Part shown: positions 9,433 through 18,002 of the stretch, in pieces
Position numbering within the stretch: position 1 is the first letter of the stretch
Layout: each line of letters starts with the position of its first letter
NCBI GenBank assembly: GCA_902788095.1
Contig: CADAIT010000017.1
Location: 1 to 52,738, forward strand
Reading direction: 5' to 3'
Length of the DNA stretch: 52,738 bases
Source of the DNA: an uncultured Bacteroidia bacterium
GTDB lineage: Bacteria; Bacteroidota; Bacteroidia; Bacteroidales; UBA932
Program-made: the position numbers and the translations under genes
Notes under the pieces: generated by a model
The model's input: the letters and a program-made list of their open reading frames with translations, nothing else
Database searches by the model: none
Told to the model about the DNA's origin: nothing

Positions 9433-11018
9433 TGGCAAATACTACCCTCAAACCCAGCGAAGTGAGCGATATCCTCCTCGGGCAGCTCAGGGACATGAAA
9501 AGTGAGCTCCAGTTCGAGGAAATCGGCAAGGCTTTACAAGTGAGCGACGGCGTGGTGCGCATTTATGGACTGAACCATGCGGAGGCCGGCGAACTGCTGG
9601 ACTGCGGTAACGGCGTCATGGCCGTGGTGATGAACCTGGAGGCGGACAACGTGGGCGCCGTCATGATGGGGCCGACGGACCTGGTGAAGGAAGGCATGGT
9701 GGTGCGCCGGACAGGCCGTATCGCATCCGTCGCCGTGAACGACAATCTGCTGGGCCGCGTGATAGACCCGCTGGGCAATCCGCTGGACGGCCTGGGACCT
9801 GTCGAAGGGGAGAAACTGGACATGCCGCTGGAGCGCAAGGCGCCGGGCGTCATTTTCCGCCAGCCGGTGAGCGAGCCGCTGCAAACGGGCCTCAAGGCCA
9901 TCGACGCCATGATTCCTATCGGCCGCGGCCAGCGGGAACTCATCATCGGCGACCGCCAGACGGGAAAAACCGCCATCGCCATCGACACCATTATCAACCA
10001 ACGCGCCGCATACGAGGCCGGGAACCCCGTGTTCTGCATTTACGTGGCGATCGGCCAGAAAGGCTCAACGGTGGCTTCCCTGGTGAAAACGCTGCGGGAA
10101 CACGGCGCCATGGACTATACCGTGGTGGTGGCTGCGACGGCGGCGGATCCTGCTGCCTTGCAGTATTATGCCCCCTTTGCCGGCGCGGCTATCGGCGAGT
10201 ATTTCCGCGATACCGGCCGCCATGCGCTGGTGGTGTACGATGACCTTTCCAAGCAGGCCGTGGCTTACCGCGAAGTATCCCTCATCCTGCGCCGTCCTTC
10301 CGGCCGCGAGGCGTATCCGGGCGATATTTTCTACCTGCACAGCCGTCTGCTGGAGCGTGCCGCACGCATCATCGACCAGCAGGAAGTGGCCGAGCAGATG
10401 AACGACCTGCCGGCGGTGCTCAAGGATAAGGTGAAGGGCGGCGGCTCGCTGACCGCGCTGCCCATCATCGAGACGCAGGCCGGCGATGTGAGCGCCTACA
10501 TTCCCACCAACGTGATTTCCATCACCGACGGACAGATTTACCTGGAGCAGTCCCTGTTCAACCAGGGCATACGCCCCGCCGTCAATGTGGGCATCAGCGT
10601 GTCCCGTGTGGGCGGAAGCGCCCAGGTGAAATCCATGAAAAAGGTGGCCGGTACGCTGAAGATAGACCAGGCCCAATGGGCGGAACTGGAGGCGTTCTCC
10701 AAGTTCTCGTCCGACGTGGACAAAGTGACGGAAATGGCCCTGGACAAGGGCAGAAAGAACAACCAGCTGCTCATCCAGCCCCAATACAGCCCCATGCCGG
10801 TCGGGGAGCAGGTAGCCATCCTCTACTGCGGTACGCACGGTCTTATGCGCGAGATTGCCATCGACCAGGTGCGTCCGTTCCAGGACGTTTTCCTGGACCG
10901 CCTCCGCGCCGCTCACAAGGCCGATGTCCTGGAGCCGCTGGGCCAGGGCAAGTTGACGCCGGAGATTGAGTCCGTGCTGACGGAAACCGCCGCTTTCGTG
11001 ATTCTCACTTTGAAGTAA
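9432..11018 (+). CDS. atpA: F1Fo ATP synthase subunit alpha
   Basis: Non-catalytic nucleotide-binding alpha subunit, 528 residues. Walker A is GDRQTGKT (residues 173-180); the family signature [17 protein letters not shown], the [12 protein letters not shown] segment and the C-terminal helical bundle are present. The start overlaps the atpH stop by one base. It is followed by a 36-bp gap that is mostly a copy of palindromic repeat family 1. Confidence 0.97.
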   Translation: MANTTLKPSEVSDILLGQLRDMKSELQFEEIGKALQVSDGVVRIYGLNHAEAGELLDCGNGVMAVVMNLEADNVGAVMMGPTDLVKEGMVVRRTGRIASVAVNDNLLGRVIDPLGNPLDGLGPVEGEKLDMPLERKAPGVIFRQPVSEPLQTGLKAIDAMIPIGRGQRELIIGDRQTGKTAIAIDTIINQRAAYEAGNPVFCIYVAIGQKGSTVASLVKTLREHGAMDYTVVVAATAADPAALQYYAPFAGAAIGEYFRDTGRHALVVYDDLSKQAVAYREVSLILRRPSGREAYPGDIFYLHSRLLERAARIIDQQEVAEQMNDLPAVLKDKVKGGGSLTALPIIETQAGDVSAYIPTNVISITDGQIYLEQSLFNQGIRPAVNVGISVSRVGGSAQVKSMKKVAGTLKIDQAQWAELEAFSKFSSDVDKVTEMALDKGRKNNQLLIQPQYSPMPVGEQVAILYCGTHGLMREIAIDQVRPFQDVFLDRLRAAHKADVLEPLGQGKLTPEIESVLTETAAFVILTLK

Positions 11019-11026
11019 GTTATTTT

Positions 11027-11054
11027 TTCATTCTGAGCGAAGTCGAAGAATCCC
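11027..11054. repeat. Palindromic repeat family 1, copy abutting the atpG start
   Basis: TTCATTCTGAGCGAAG followed by TCGAAGAATCCC ends on the base before the atpG ATG. It occupies nearly the whole atpA-atpG gap and is in the opposite orientation to the copy at 6695. Confidence 0.75.
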
Positions 11055-11951
11055 ATGCCCACACTGAAAGAAATAAAAGGCCGCATCGCCTCGGTCCGGA
11101 GTACCCTCAAGATTACTTCGGCCATGAAACTGGTCGCCAGCGCCAAGTTGCGGAAGGCCCAGATGGCCATTGAAGCCATGCGTCCGTACCAGGAGCAGCT
11201 GCAGGGCATCCTGACTTCGCTGCAGGGGAGCAGCGCCACGGACAAGGCCGATTTCACGGCGCCAAGCCCGGAAAATGCCGCAAGTGCCTCGAACGAGGCC
11301 GATTTCACGGCGCTCGGCACCAAAACCATCGTGGCGATTGCCTCCGATTCCTCGCTCTGCGGCAGTTTCAACGCCAATGCGGTGGCCAAGGTGCGTTCCA
11401 TCCGGCAGCCCGGGGACACCGTTTACGCTATCGGCCGCAAAATGGCCGATGCCATGCGTCGGGACGGCTTTGCCTCGCCGGCCGATTGCTCGTCCCTCTC
11501 GGAGCATCCTTCTTACAGCGATGCGGCGGCGCTGGTGGATAAACTGGCGGAGGAAGCGGGGCACACCGGCACGGTGGTGCTGGTGTACAACCACTTTGTT
11601 TCCACGGCCCGCCAGGAGCCGGTGGTAGAGGTGCTGGTGGGGGCAGCGCCTCAGGATAATGACGCGGATGCCGTTCTGAGCGCCGGCGAAGAATCGGCCG
11701 GCACCATCTTCGAACCAAGCCGGAAGGAACTGCTTGCGACGCTCCTTCCCAAAACACGAAAACTAAAACTATACGCTGCGCTGCTGGACAGCACGGCCGC
11801 TGAACACGCCGCCCGCACCGTGGCCATGCAAACGGCCACCGACAACGCGGAAGACCTGCTTGCGGAACTTACCCTGCAATACAACAAGGGCCGCCAGCAA
11901 AAAATTACCGCGGAGATTCTGGACCTTGCAGGCGGACAGGCAGAAAACTAA
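11055..11951 (+). CDS. atpG: F1Fo ATP synthase subunit gamma
   Basis: Central-stalk gamma subunit, 298 residues. The N-terminal helix (IKGRIASVRSTLKITSAMKL) and the C-terminal helix (ATDNAEDLLAELTLQYNKGR) that form the rotor are present. Two surface stretches look inserted. Residues about 62-88 contain the duplicated ADFTA (18-bp direct repeat AGGCCGATTTCACGGCG with flanks), and residues about 198-216 (PQDNDADAVLSAGEES) are encoded by a CCTCAGGAT...GTTCTGAGCG...GAAGAATC arrangement like that in atpB. Both rotor helices look intact. It is the last gene of the operon; yitT follows after 9 bp. Confidence 0.95.
   Translation: MPTLKEIKGRIASVRSTLKITSAMKLVASAKLRKAQMAIEAMRPYQEQLQGILTSLQGSSATDKADFTAPSPENAASASNEADFTALGTKTIVAIASDSSLCGSFNANAVAKVRSIRQPGDTVYAIGRKMADAMRRDGFASPADCSSLSEHPSYSDAAALVDKLAEEAGHTGTVVLVYNHFVSTARQEPVVEVLVGAAPQDNDADAVLSAGEESAGTIFEPSRKELLATLLPKTRKLKLYAALLDSTAAEHAARTVAMQTATDNAEDLLAELTLQYNKGRQQKITAEILDLAGGQAEN
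11649..11695. repeat. Palindromic repeat family 1, copy inside atpG
   Basis: CCTCAGGATAATGAC (11649-11663) and GTTCTGAGCGCC plus GGCGAAGAATC (11673-11695) reproduce, with drift, the order of the repeat pieces seen in atpB. They are read in frame as part of gamma. Confidence 0.6.
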
Positions 11952-11960
11952 CCACACACT

Positions 11961-12893
11961 ATGAAAACTAACATTAAAGAAAACCTCATTCAGCCGCTGC
12001 TGACCTACAAGTTCTGGAAGGAACTGGTAATCATGACTGCAGGCATGTTCATCGCTGCGGCCTCCGTGTATTACTTCCTGATGCCCAGCAATCTGGTCAT
12101 CGGTTCCATCACGGGTCTCTCCATGGTGATAGCCAGTGTATTTACCGCAGCCGGCATTCCGGTGAAGGTGTCGCTGGTGGTCACCATTATCAACGCCCTC
12201 CTGCTGGTGCTGGCGTGGCTCCTTATCGGCGCGGAATTCGGCGCCAAGACGGTGTACACGGCCCTTATCCTGGGCCCGTTCATCGAGCTTTGGGAGAAGA
12301 TTCTGCCTTACCAGAAGCTGATGGAACCCGGGCAGACTTCCGTCATGGGAGACCCCTGGTTCGATTTGCTGTGCTTCGTACTCATCCTCAGCGCCTCGCA
12401 GACCATCCTGTTCAACATCAACGCCTCTACGGGCGGGCTGGATATCCTGGCCAAAATTGTGAACAAGTACCTGCACTTCGACATCGGCACGTCCGTATCG
12501 GTGGCCGGTGCCCTTATCTGCTGTACGGCCTTCGCGGTGAACCCTTTCCGCATGGTTGTCATCGGCCTGATAGGAACCTGGATAAACGGCCTGGCCCTGG
12601 ATTACTTCACCGCCGGCCTAAACCGCCGCAAGCGCGTGTGTATCATATCGTCCCGCTATGAGGAGATTCGCAAATACATTATCGAGGACCTGCAGCGGGG
12701 CTGTTCCCTGTACGATGTTACGGGCGGCTACAACGGTCACCGGAATGTGGAAATCCAGTCCCTCCTTACGCAGAACGAATTTTCCGACCTCATGAGCTAT
12801 CTGAAGCAGAACGACATCCACGGTTTCATCACCGCCGGCAACGTGAGCGAGATTTATGGGGACTGGAATGCAAAAAAGAAGAAAAAAAGATAA
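11961..12893 (+). CDS. YitT family membrane protein
   Basis: A 310-residue protein of the YitT family (DUF161 membrane domain plus C-terminal DUF2179). About five to six hydrophobic segments span residues 20-225, including the conserved SASQTILFNINASTGGLDI region (NASTGGLDI). The last 85 residues form the soluble DUF2179 domain (SSRYEEIRKYIIEDLQRG, GCSLYDVTGGY). Its biochemical role is not established. It starts 9 bp after atpG and may be read with the operon, although a functional link is not known. It is followed by a hairpin at 12903-12923. Confidence 0.88.
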   Translation: MKTNIKENLIQPLLTYKFWKELVIMTAGMFIAAASVYYFLMPSNLVIGSITGLSMVIASVFTAAGIPVKVSLVVTIINALLLVLAWLLIGAEFGAKTVYTALILGPFIELWEKILPYQKLMEPGQTSVMGDPWFDLLCFVLILSASQTILFNINASTGGLDILAKIVNKYLHFDIGTSVSVAGALICCTAFAVNPFRMVVIGLIGTWINGLALDYFTAGLNRRKRVCIISSRYEEIRKYIIEDLQRGCSLYDVTGGYNGHRNVEIQSLLTQNEFSDLMSYLKQNDIHGFITAGNVSEIYGDWNAKKKKKR

Positions 12894-12902
12894 ATTTTCA
12901 GG

Positions 12903-12963
12903 CGTGCCACAAGTTTTGGCACGGTATTGGAAATAAGGGGTATCAGACATAAATATTGATACC
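12903..12963. terminator. Hairpins after the YitT gene
   Basis: CGTGCCA (12903-12909) pairs with TGGCACG (12917-12923) around a 7-nt loop, and GGTATCA (12939-12945) pairs with TGATACC (12957-12963). There is no strong T-tract, so termination is plausible but not certain. Confidence 0.45.
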
Positions 12964-12997
12964 TTACTATAATCCCGCAGCCAATTGTGAAATTCGC

Positions 12998-13027
12998 TTG
13001 CGGGTATTTCTTTTTATTGTACCTTTG
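12998..13027 (+). promoter_or_regulatory. Promoter of the HAD phosphatase gene
   Basis: TTG (12998-13000), 19 bp, TACCTTTG (13020-13027): an almost ideal Bacteroidetes promoter, 9 nt before the ATG at 13037. The -33 region overlaps the right arm of a CCCGCA/TGCGGG inverted repeat (from 12974), a possible operator. Confidence 0.75.
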
Positions 13028-13036
13028 CAGGAAATT

Positions 13037-13648
13037 ATGGTAAAGGCTGTTATTTTTGACATAGGCGGGGTGCTGATTAACCTTGACATGGACGGATGCA
13101 TTCGCGCATTCCGCGAAAATCTTGGATTCGAGCGCATTACGGAACTGCTGGACCCTTATCACCAGAAAGGTATCTACGGGGACATGGAAGCCGGCATTCT
13201 CAGTGCCGACGAATTCCGGGCGCAGGTGCTTCGGGAATCCGCTCCCGGTAGCAGGCCGGAGGATGTGGACCGTTCCATGCGCGCGCTCCTTTCGGGCATG
13301 GAGGCCGATACCGTGGAAACGGTGAAGGATTTGTCGGCCCGGTATCCCCTGTATCTGCTGTCCAACAACAATCCCATTTCCATGGGACACATCCTGCACA
13401 TGTTCCAGGATTATGGCATCAATCCGGAAACGACTTTTCGTGAGCAGTTTATCTCCTGCGAGATGAAGCTGCTCAAGCCGTCGGCGCAAATATACATGGA
13501 AGCGGTGACCCGGGTGGGCCTTCCGGCGCAGGAAATCCTCTTTATCGACGACAACGATGCCAATGTGCAGGCGGCGCGTGCCGTCGGTCTGCAGGCGCGG
13601 GTATATGTTGCCGGCACCCGGTTGTCGATACTGCTTAGCGATTTGTAA
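13037..13648 (+). CDS. HAD-superfamily phosphatase (YihX-like)
   Basis: A 203-residue cytoplasmic hydrolase of the haloacid dehalogenase superfamily. Motif I is VIFDIGGVL with Asp8 (DxG rather than DxD), motif II is LLSNNNP, the conserved Lys sits in EMKLLKPS, and motif IV is ILFIDDNDANV. The helical cap between motifs I and II fits subfamily IA glucose-1-phosphatase/YihX-like enzymes, but the substrate cannot be read from sequence. The start is the ATG 9 nt after the promoter element. The stop codon shares its last base with the start of the MFS gene, so the two are coupled; a sugar-phosphate link is plausible. Confidence 0.88.
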   Translation: MVKAVIFDIGGVLINLDMDGCIRAFRENLGFERITELLDPYHQKGIYGDMEAGILSADEFRAQVLRESAPGSRPEDVDRSMRALLSGMEADTVETVKDLSARYPLYLLSNNNPISMGHILHMFQDYGINPETTFREQFISCEMKLLKPSAQIYMEAVTRVGLPAQEILFIDDNDANVQAARAVGLQARVYVAGTRLSILLSDL

Positions 13649-15000
13649 TGTTCCTCTTTTCCTTTTTCCGTATCAGCAAGCCTCGGGCCCAAAAGGTGCC
13701 GGAAGGGGAGGTGGACGCGACGTACAGGCGTTTGCGCCGGCGCACATTCTGGGGCGTGACCGCCGTCTATACGCTTTATTATATCTGCCGGGGAACGCTC
13801 AGCGTGGTTAAGCAGCCGCTTATCGACGGCGGTGTGCTCACGGCCGGGCAGCTCGGCATCATCGGCTCGGCTTTCCTTTTCGTGTATGCCGCCGGCAAGT
13901 TCATGAACGGTTTTATTGCCGACTATTGCAACATCCGGCGCTTCATGGCGGTGGGGATAGGTGTTTCGGCCTTGGTGAACCTGCTGCTGGGGGTGCTGGG
14001 GCTGTTGCACGGCACTTTGGCCGTGGGCTCGGTGACCGTGCTGCTGCTCTTCATGGTGCTGTGGGGCATGAACGGCTGGGCGCAGAGCATGGGTTCGCCG
14101 CCCGGTACCATCAGTTTGTCGCGGTGGTTCCCGCTGTCGCGAAGGGGTACCATGTACAGCATTTTCAGCTCCACGCCGCAGCTGGGAAAGGCCTTGTCCA
14201 TGATTATGACGGGTTTCATCGTGGCGGCGGCCGGCTGGCAGTGGGGCTTCCTGGCCGCGGCTGCAGCCGGTGTGACGGGGCTTGTCGTCTCGCTTCTTTT
14301 CATTTCCGATACGCCTGAAAGTGAGGGACTTCCGTCCGTGCAGGAACTCTCCGGGGAGGAGGTCCGTCCCATGGACAAGCAGCCTACCAAAGATTTGCAG
14401 AAGTGGGTGTTCCGGCATCCGGGTATCTGGGTTATCGCCATCTCCACTGCGTTCCTGTATATTACCCAGCAGGCCGTCAGCGACTGGGGGGTGCTGTTTC
14501 TGCAGAAACAGAAAGCCTTCTCGCTCACCAGCGCGGCGCAGGTGATTGGTTATGCGGAGATTTTCGGGGTCATCGGCAATGTGGCCGCCGGCTGGCTCTC
14601 GGATGTGCTGTTCCGGGGCAACCGGGTGCGTCCGGTGATGATAGCGGGCGTATTGGCGGTTGCGTCGTTGTCCGGATTCCTCTTTCTGGACGGCGGCTTT
14701 GTGTGGAATATCATCTTTGTCGCGGTGTTCAGCTGCGCGTTCAGCGTGGTGTTCTGTATCGTGGCCGGCCTCATGGCCCTGGACTTTGTGCCCCGCAAGG
14801 CTACGGGTGCCGCCCTGGGTATCGTGGGCGTGTTCAGTTATGCGGCCTCGGGTCTGCAGTCCATGGCCAGCGGCTTCCTGATCGACGGGTATGCCGCCGA
14901 CGGCGTGTACGACTTCGGCCCCGTGTCCGTTTTCTGGCTGATTGCCTGCCTGCTGGCCTTCGTCCTGCCCGTCCTGGGCTGGAAATACCTGCGGCGATAG
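13648..15000 (+). CDS. MFS transporter, organophosphate:phosphate antiporter type
   Basis: A 450-residue, twelve-helix major facilitator protein resembling the OPA family (GlpT/UhpT/UhpC). Features are YTLYYICRGTLSVVKQPL in helix 1, GFIADYCNIRR in the 2-3 loop, the conserved WGMNGWAQSMGSPPG stretch, and the GWLSDVLFRGNR repeat of the cytoplasmic loop in the C-half. This family exchanges sugar phosphates or glycerol 3-phosphate for phosphate. Its coupling to the HAD phosphatase supports, without proving, a sugar-phosphate substrate. It is followed by a palindromic hairpin shared with the convergent MATE gene. Confidence 0.85.
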   Translation: MFLFSFFRISKPRAQKVPEGEVDATYRRLRRRTFWGVTAVYTLYYICRGTLSVVKQPLIDGGVLTAGQLGIIGSAFLFVYAAGKFMNGFIADYCNIRRFMAVGIGVSALVNLLLGVLGLLHGTLAVGSVTVLLLFMVLWGMNGWAQSMGSPPGTISLSRWFPLSRRGTMYSIFSSTPQLGKALSMIMTGFIVAAAGWQWGFLAAAAAGVTGLVVSLLFISDTPESEGLPSVQELSGEEVRPMDKQPTKDLQKWVFRHPGIWVIAISTAFLYITQQAVSDWGVLFLQKQKAFSLTSAAQVIGYAEIFGVIGNVAAGWLSDVLFRGNRVRPVMIAGVLAVASLSGFLFLDGGFVWNIIFVAVFSCAFSVVFCIVAGLMALDFVPRKATGAALGIVGVFSYAASGLQSMASGFLIDGYAADGVYDFGPVSVFWLIACLLAFVLPVLGWKYLRR

Positions 15001-15096
15001 AACGTTGCTTGTTTCCTCCTAAGTTCAGCCTCCGGACCATCCCTGCGGATGGAATGTGTGACAGTTAAGTCTCTGTGATTCAGCGTGTTACATACT

Positions 15097-15125
15097 AATC
15101 CTCGTTCGTTTTTTGAACGAGGATT
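15097..15125. repeat. Family 2 hairpin repeat between MFS and MATE genes
   Basis: AATCCTCGTTC, a 7-nt loop, then GAACGAGGATT: an 11-bp perfect stem. It lies between convergent genes and may act as a two-way terminator. The same stem recurs at 38782, 41176, 48968 and, altered, at 16047. Confidence 0.8.
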
Positions 15126-15153
15126 GTTGTATAAGTTATTGTGGGATAATCGA

Positions 15154-16890
15154 TTAGCTGTCACCCTTGAAGTGGGGGAGCAGGACGGCGGGACGGTAAC
15201 GGACGGTCTGGTAGATGCTGCGGATGGCCAGGTGGACAAAGTAGGCGGCCATCAGCAGGTGCAGCGACAGTTCCGGGGAAAGGGGGCCTTCTGCGCCCGG
15301 GGTTCCGCCGGTCAGGCCTCCCGGGGCTCCGTTTGGCAGGTCGCCCGGGGTTCCGCCGACGAATAAGGGCAGCAGCCATCGGCCCGCAAACCATACGGCA
15401 AAAAAGCCGGCGGCGCATAGCAGGGTGCTGTTGCGGAGGTCTTTGGATGCCGTCGCGCCGATATAAATGCCGTCCCAGGTGAAGGCGGGGCAGCCGATAA
15501 GCGGCATCAGGAGCAGCCAGGGGAGGTAATCGCGGCCGGCCACTACCACGGAAGCGTCGGAGGTCATCATTTGGAGCAGGGGCGTGCCGCCCAGGCCGTA
15601 CAGCAGCATGAAGAAGCCGGCCAGTCCGAAACCCCAGACGAAGGTGCCGCGGACCGTGGAACGCACTCCCTCCTCTGTATGTTCGCCGATGAATCGGCCC
15701 GTCAAAGCCTCTCCGGCGTAGGCGAAACCATCCGTAAAGTAGCTGAAAAGCATGAGCAGTTTCATGAGGATGCTGCTCACGGCCAGCATGCGGTCACCCA
15801 GCCCGGCGCCAATCACCGTAAAGCCGATGTACACGGCAATCATCCCCACCGAGCGCAGGAACAGGTCCCGGTTCAGGGAAAAGAAGGAGTCGGCCTCCCT
15901 GGAGCGGGCGGCGGCTGTCTGCTTGGCCGCGGCCAGGGGTTTTGTGGTGGGGGCTGTACCCTCGGGCCGGTCTGAGATTTGGTCTTCGGTGGGGATTTGG
16001 CCGGAAATGGAGTGATCGCTAACCTTGTGATTATCAGTGTTTTGCTGAAAATCCTCGTTCTTTTTTGCGCAGAGGATTTTCAACAAATGACTGAGTGATA
16101 GATACTTACGTGTCATGAACAGAGCGAGGAAAAGGCCGGTCCACTGGGCGATGACCGTGCCCCAGGCCACGCCGGCGAATCCCAGGGTGGGGAGGAGCGT
16201 AAAACCGGGCTCCGGTCCCCCTGTCGCGCCCAGGGCCGCCGTGCCCAAATGCAGGTCGGCCCCCAGCACCGATGTCCCCAGGTGTAAGCCGGCCCCCAGC
16301 GCCGATGTCCCCAAATGCAAACCGAAGCCCAGCCCCAGGGAGAAGAGGATGTTTACCAGGTTCACCCACAGGTCCGTGAGCATGGGGCGCAGGGTGTCCT
16401 GCAGGCCGATGAACCAGCCCTTGAGCGCGAAGAGCGAAAGGGTGGCGGGGGCTGCCCAGATGCGGATGTAGAAGTAGCGGGTGGCGAGTTCGCGCACCTC
16501 CGGGGAGCAGTCCACGAACAGGAAGGCCAGCTGCACCACCACCCACTGCAGGGCGATGAGCGCTACCCCGGACAGCAGCGCTATCCGCAGCGCCCGCGCC
16601 AGGATGCGCCCGATGGTGGAAGAATGAACGTGCCCCGTCGCTTTTTCCCTGCCATAGGCCTGGGCCGTTAAACCGCCCGTTCCGGCACGGAGAAAGGCGA
16701 AATTCCAGTACAGCAGGTCGAAGAGCATGGTTCCCACGGAAATACCGCCGATAAGCGCCGCCCCGGCGAAGCCTTCCACATCCCCCAAGTGCCCCACTAC
16801 GGCCATGTCCACCATCCCCACCAGGGGAACGGTGATGCCGGCCAGAATGCTGGGCACCGCCAGCCGCAGTATTTCTCGGTGTAATTTCAT
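15154..16890 (-). CDS. MATE family efflux transporter with internal expansions
   Basis: A multidrug and toxic compound extrusion (MATE/DinF-like) protein of 578 residues; the family is usually about 440-460. The N-terminal half (LAVPSILAGITVPLVGMVDMAV, read as LAVPSILAGI and VGMVDMAVVGHLG) and the C-terminal half are recognisable. The excess is in three places: a tandem 11-residue repeat (GLHLGTSALGA three times) from 33-bp DNA repeats at 16231-16320; a hydrophilic linker of about 70 residues that contains a family 2 hairpin at 16041-16087; and a Gly/Pro-rich stretch (GGTPGDLPNGAPGG) near the C-terminus. The frame stays open throughout. It precedes nothing on its own strand and follows rsgA, separated by paired repeats. 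Confidence 0.85.
   Translation of the reverse strand: MKLHREILRLAVPSILAGITVPLVGMVDMAVVGHLGDVEGFAGAALIGGISVGTMLFDLLYWNFAFLRAGTGGLTAQAYGREKATGHVHSSTIGRILARALRIALLSGVALIALQWVVVQLAFLFVDCSPEVRELATRYFYIRIWAAPATLSLFALKGWFIGLQDTLRPMLTDLWVNLVNILFSLGLGFGLHLGTSALGAGLHLGTSVLGADLHLGTAALGATGGPEPGFTLLPTLGFAGVAWGTVIAQWTGLFLALFMTRKYLSLSHLLKILCAKKNEDFQQNTDNHKVSDHSISGQIPTEDQISDRPEGTAPTTKPLAAAKQTAAARSREADSFFSLNRDLFLRSVGMIAVYIGFTVIGAGLGDRMLAVSSILMKLLMLFSYFTDGFAYAGEALTGRFIGEHTEEGVRSTVRGTFVWGFGLAGFFMLLYGLGGTPLLQMMTSDASVVVAGRDYLPWLLLMPLIGCPAFTWDGIYIGATASKDLRNSTLLCAAGFFAVWFAGRWLLPLFVGGTPGDLPNGAPGGLTGGTPGAEGPLSPELSLHLLMAAYFVHLAIRSIYQTVRYRPAVLLPHFKGDS
16041..16087. repeat. Family 2 hairpin repeat inside the MATE gene
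   Basis: GAAAATCCTC (16047-16056) pairs with GAGGATTTTC (16072-16081), extended outwards by TTTG/CAAA with one mismatch. The left arm continues as GTTC like the intergenic copies. It is translated as part of the hydrophilic linker. Confidence 0.65.
16231..16320. repeat. 33-bp tandem repeat inside the MATE gene
   Basis: About two and a half to three copies of a 33-bp unit (for example GGCCCCCAGCACCGATGT and GGCCCCCAGCGCCGATGT) encode the repeated LHLGTSALGA motif on the minus strand. Confidence 0.75.
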
Positions 16891-16893
16891 AGT

Positions 16894-16959
16894 AGATTCT
16901 TCACTTCGTTCAGAATGACAAGCCTGTCATCCTGAGGAGCTTTGCGACGAAGGATCTGT
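16894..16959. repeat. Inverted pair of family 1 repeats between rsgA and the MATE gene
   Basis: AGATTCTTCACTTCG plus TTCAGAATGAC (16894-16919) is followed in opposite orientation by GTCATCCTGAGGAGC and GACGAAGGATCTGTC (16926-16959). The pair fills the gap between the two minus-strand genes and its end touches the rsgA stop codon, like a bacterial interspersed mosaic element. Confidence 0.8.
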
Positions 16960-17873
16960 CAGCGGAACTTTTTATCCTCTTCCAACATCCCCAGATAGGA
17001 ATTGTACCGCTCCGGGGAAATGATCCCCGCATCCACGGCGGCCTTGACGGCGCAGCCCGGCTCATGGGTGTGCGTGCAAGGCGTAAAACGGCAATCGGCT
17101 CCCTCCCGCAGCATTTCCGGAAAGTAGCGGGCAATTTCCTCCTTCTCCACATCTACCAGCCCGAAACCGCGAATCCCCGGAGAATCAATTACATATCCTC
17201 CCGTAGCGAGCGGATACATCTCGTATAACGAAGTGGTGTGCTTCCCCTGCAGGTGCGCCGTGGAAATAGCCCCGATTTTGGGGTCCAGCGTCGGGTCCAG
17301 CGCCTTTATCAGTGACGATTTCCCCACGCCGGACTCGCCGGAAAACAGGTTCACCTTCCCCTTGCAGGCCTCGCGGATCGCATCAATGCCCTCTCCGCTC
17401 ACGACGGATGTCTCCATCACCGGATACCCGGCACCCTCATAAATGGAGTGGAAACGTGCCAGTCCTTCCGGATCCAGTTCGCGGTACATGTCCACCTTGG
17501 ACAGGACGATGGTGGCAGGAATGCCATACAGCTCGCAGGTGACCAGGATGCGGTCCAGGAAGGGCAGTTTCACCTCCGGAAAGTACAGCGACACCACCAG
17601 ATAGGCCCGGTCCACATTGGCGGCGATGATGTGCGCCTGCCTGGACAGGTTGGTGGAACGGCGGATTACGTAGTTGCGGCGGGGAAGGATTTCCGTGATG
17701 ACATCGTCCTCGTAGCGGACCCGGTCTCCCACGGCAATGGGATTGGTGACCACGCTGGCCTTCAGGCGGATTTTTCCTCTCAGGACGGCGGGAAACACAT
17801 CCCACTCAGGCAGTTCCGACAGCAGATAATGGCTGCCGGCATTCTTTACGACGGTTGCTGTTCCTGTTTTCAT
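16959..17873 (-). CDS. rsgA: Small-ribosomal-subunit biogenesis GTPase RsgA
   Basis: Circularly permuted GTPase that checks maturation of the 30S subunit, 304 residues. An N-terminal OB-fold (residues 1-70) is followed by G4 (LSKVDMY), G1 (GESGVGKSSLIKAL), G2/G3 (HTTSLYEM, DSPGIRGFGL) and a C-terminal zinc site (CRFTPCTHTHEPGC). All GTPase motifs are present. The stop codon falls on the last bases of a dispersed repeat. The start ATG is 4 nt downstream of a -7 element, implying a leaderless message. Confidence 0.95.
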   Translation of the reverse strand: MKTGTATVVKNAGSHYLLSELPEWDVFPAVLRGKIRLKASVVTNPIAVGDRVRYEDDVITEILPRRNYVIRRSTNLSRQAHIIAANVDRAYLVVSLYFPEVKLPFLDRILVTCELYGIPATIVLSKVDMYRELDPEGLARFHSIYEGAGYPVMETSVVSGEGIDAIREACKGKVNLFSGESGVGKSSLIKALDPTLDPKIGAISTAHLQGKHTTSLYEMYPLATGGYVIDSPGIRGFGLVDVEKEEIARYFPEMLREGADCRFTPCTHTHEPGCAVKAAVDAGIISPERYNSYLGMLEEDKKFR

Positions 17874-17877
17874 CGTA

Positions 17878-17908
17878 CAAATTTACAATTTTTGTTCATT
17901 CGTCGCAA
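17878..17908 (-). promoter_or_regulatory. Promoter of rsgA
   Basis: On the minus strand TTG (17908-17906), 20 bp, TAAATTTG (17885-17878), ending 4 nt before the rsgA ATG. Confidence 0.7.
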
Positions 17909-17969
17909 TAATTACGCAGTTCGGTGAAAAACCCGTCGGCATCATGTAGCAATATTCCCTTAAATATCG

Positions 17970-17977
17970 TATATTTG
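17970..17977 (+). promoter_or_regulatory. -7 element of the glucanotransferase gene
   Basis: TATATTTG, 25 nt before the ATG at 18003; it diverges from the rsgA promoter across an AT-rich gap of 129 bp. No clear -33 partner is visible. Confidence 0.6.
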
Positions 17978-18002
17978 TTTTGCTAACGAACACGTAAAAC
18001 CT

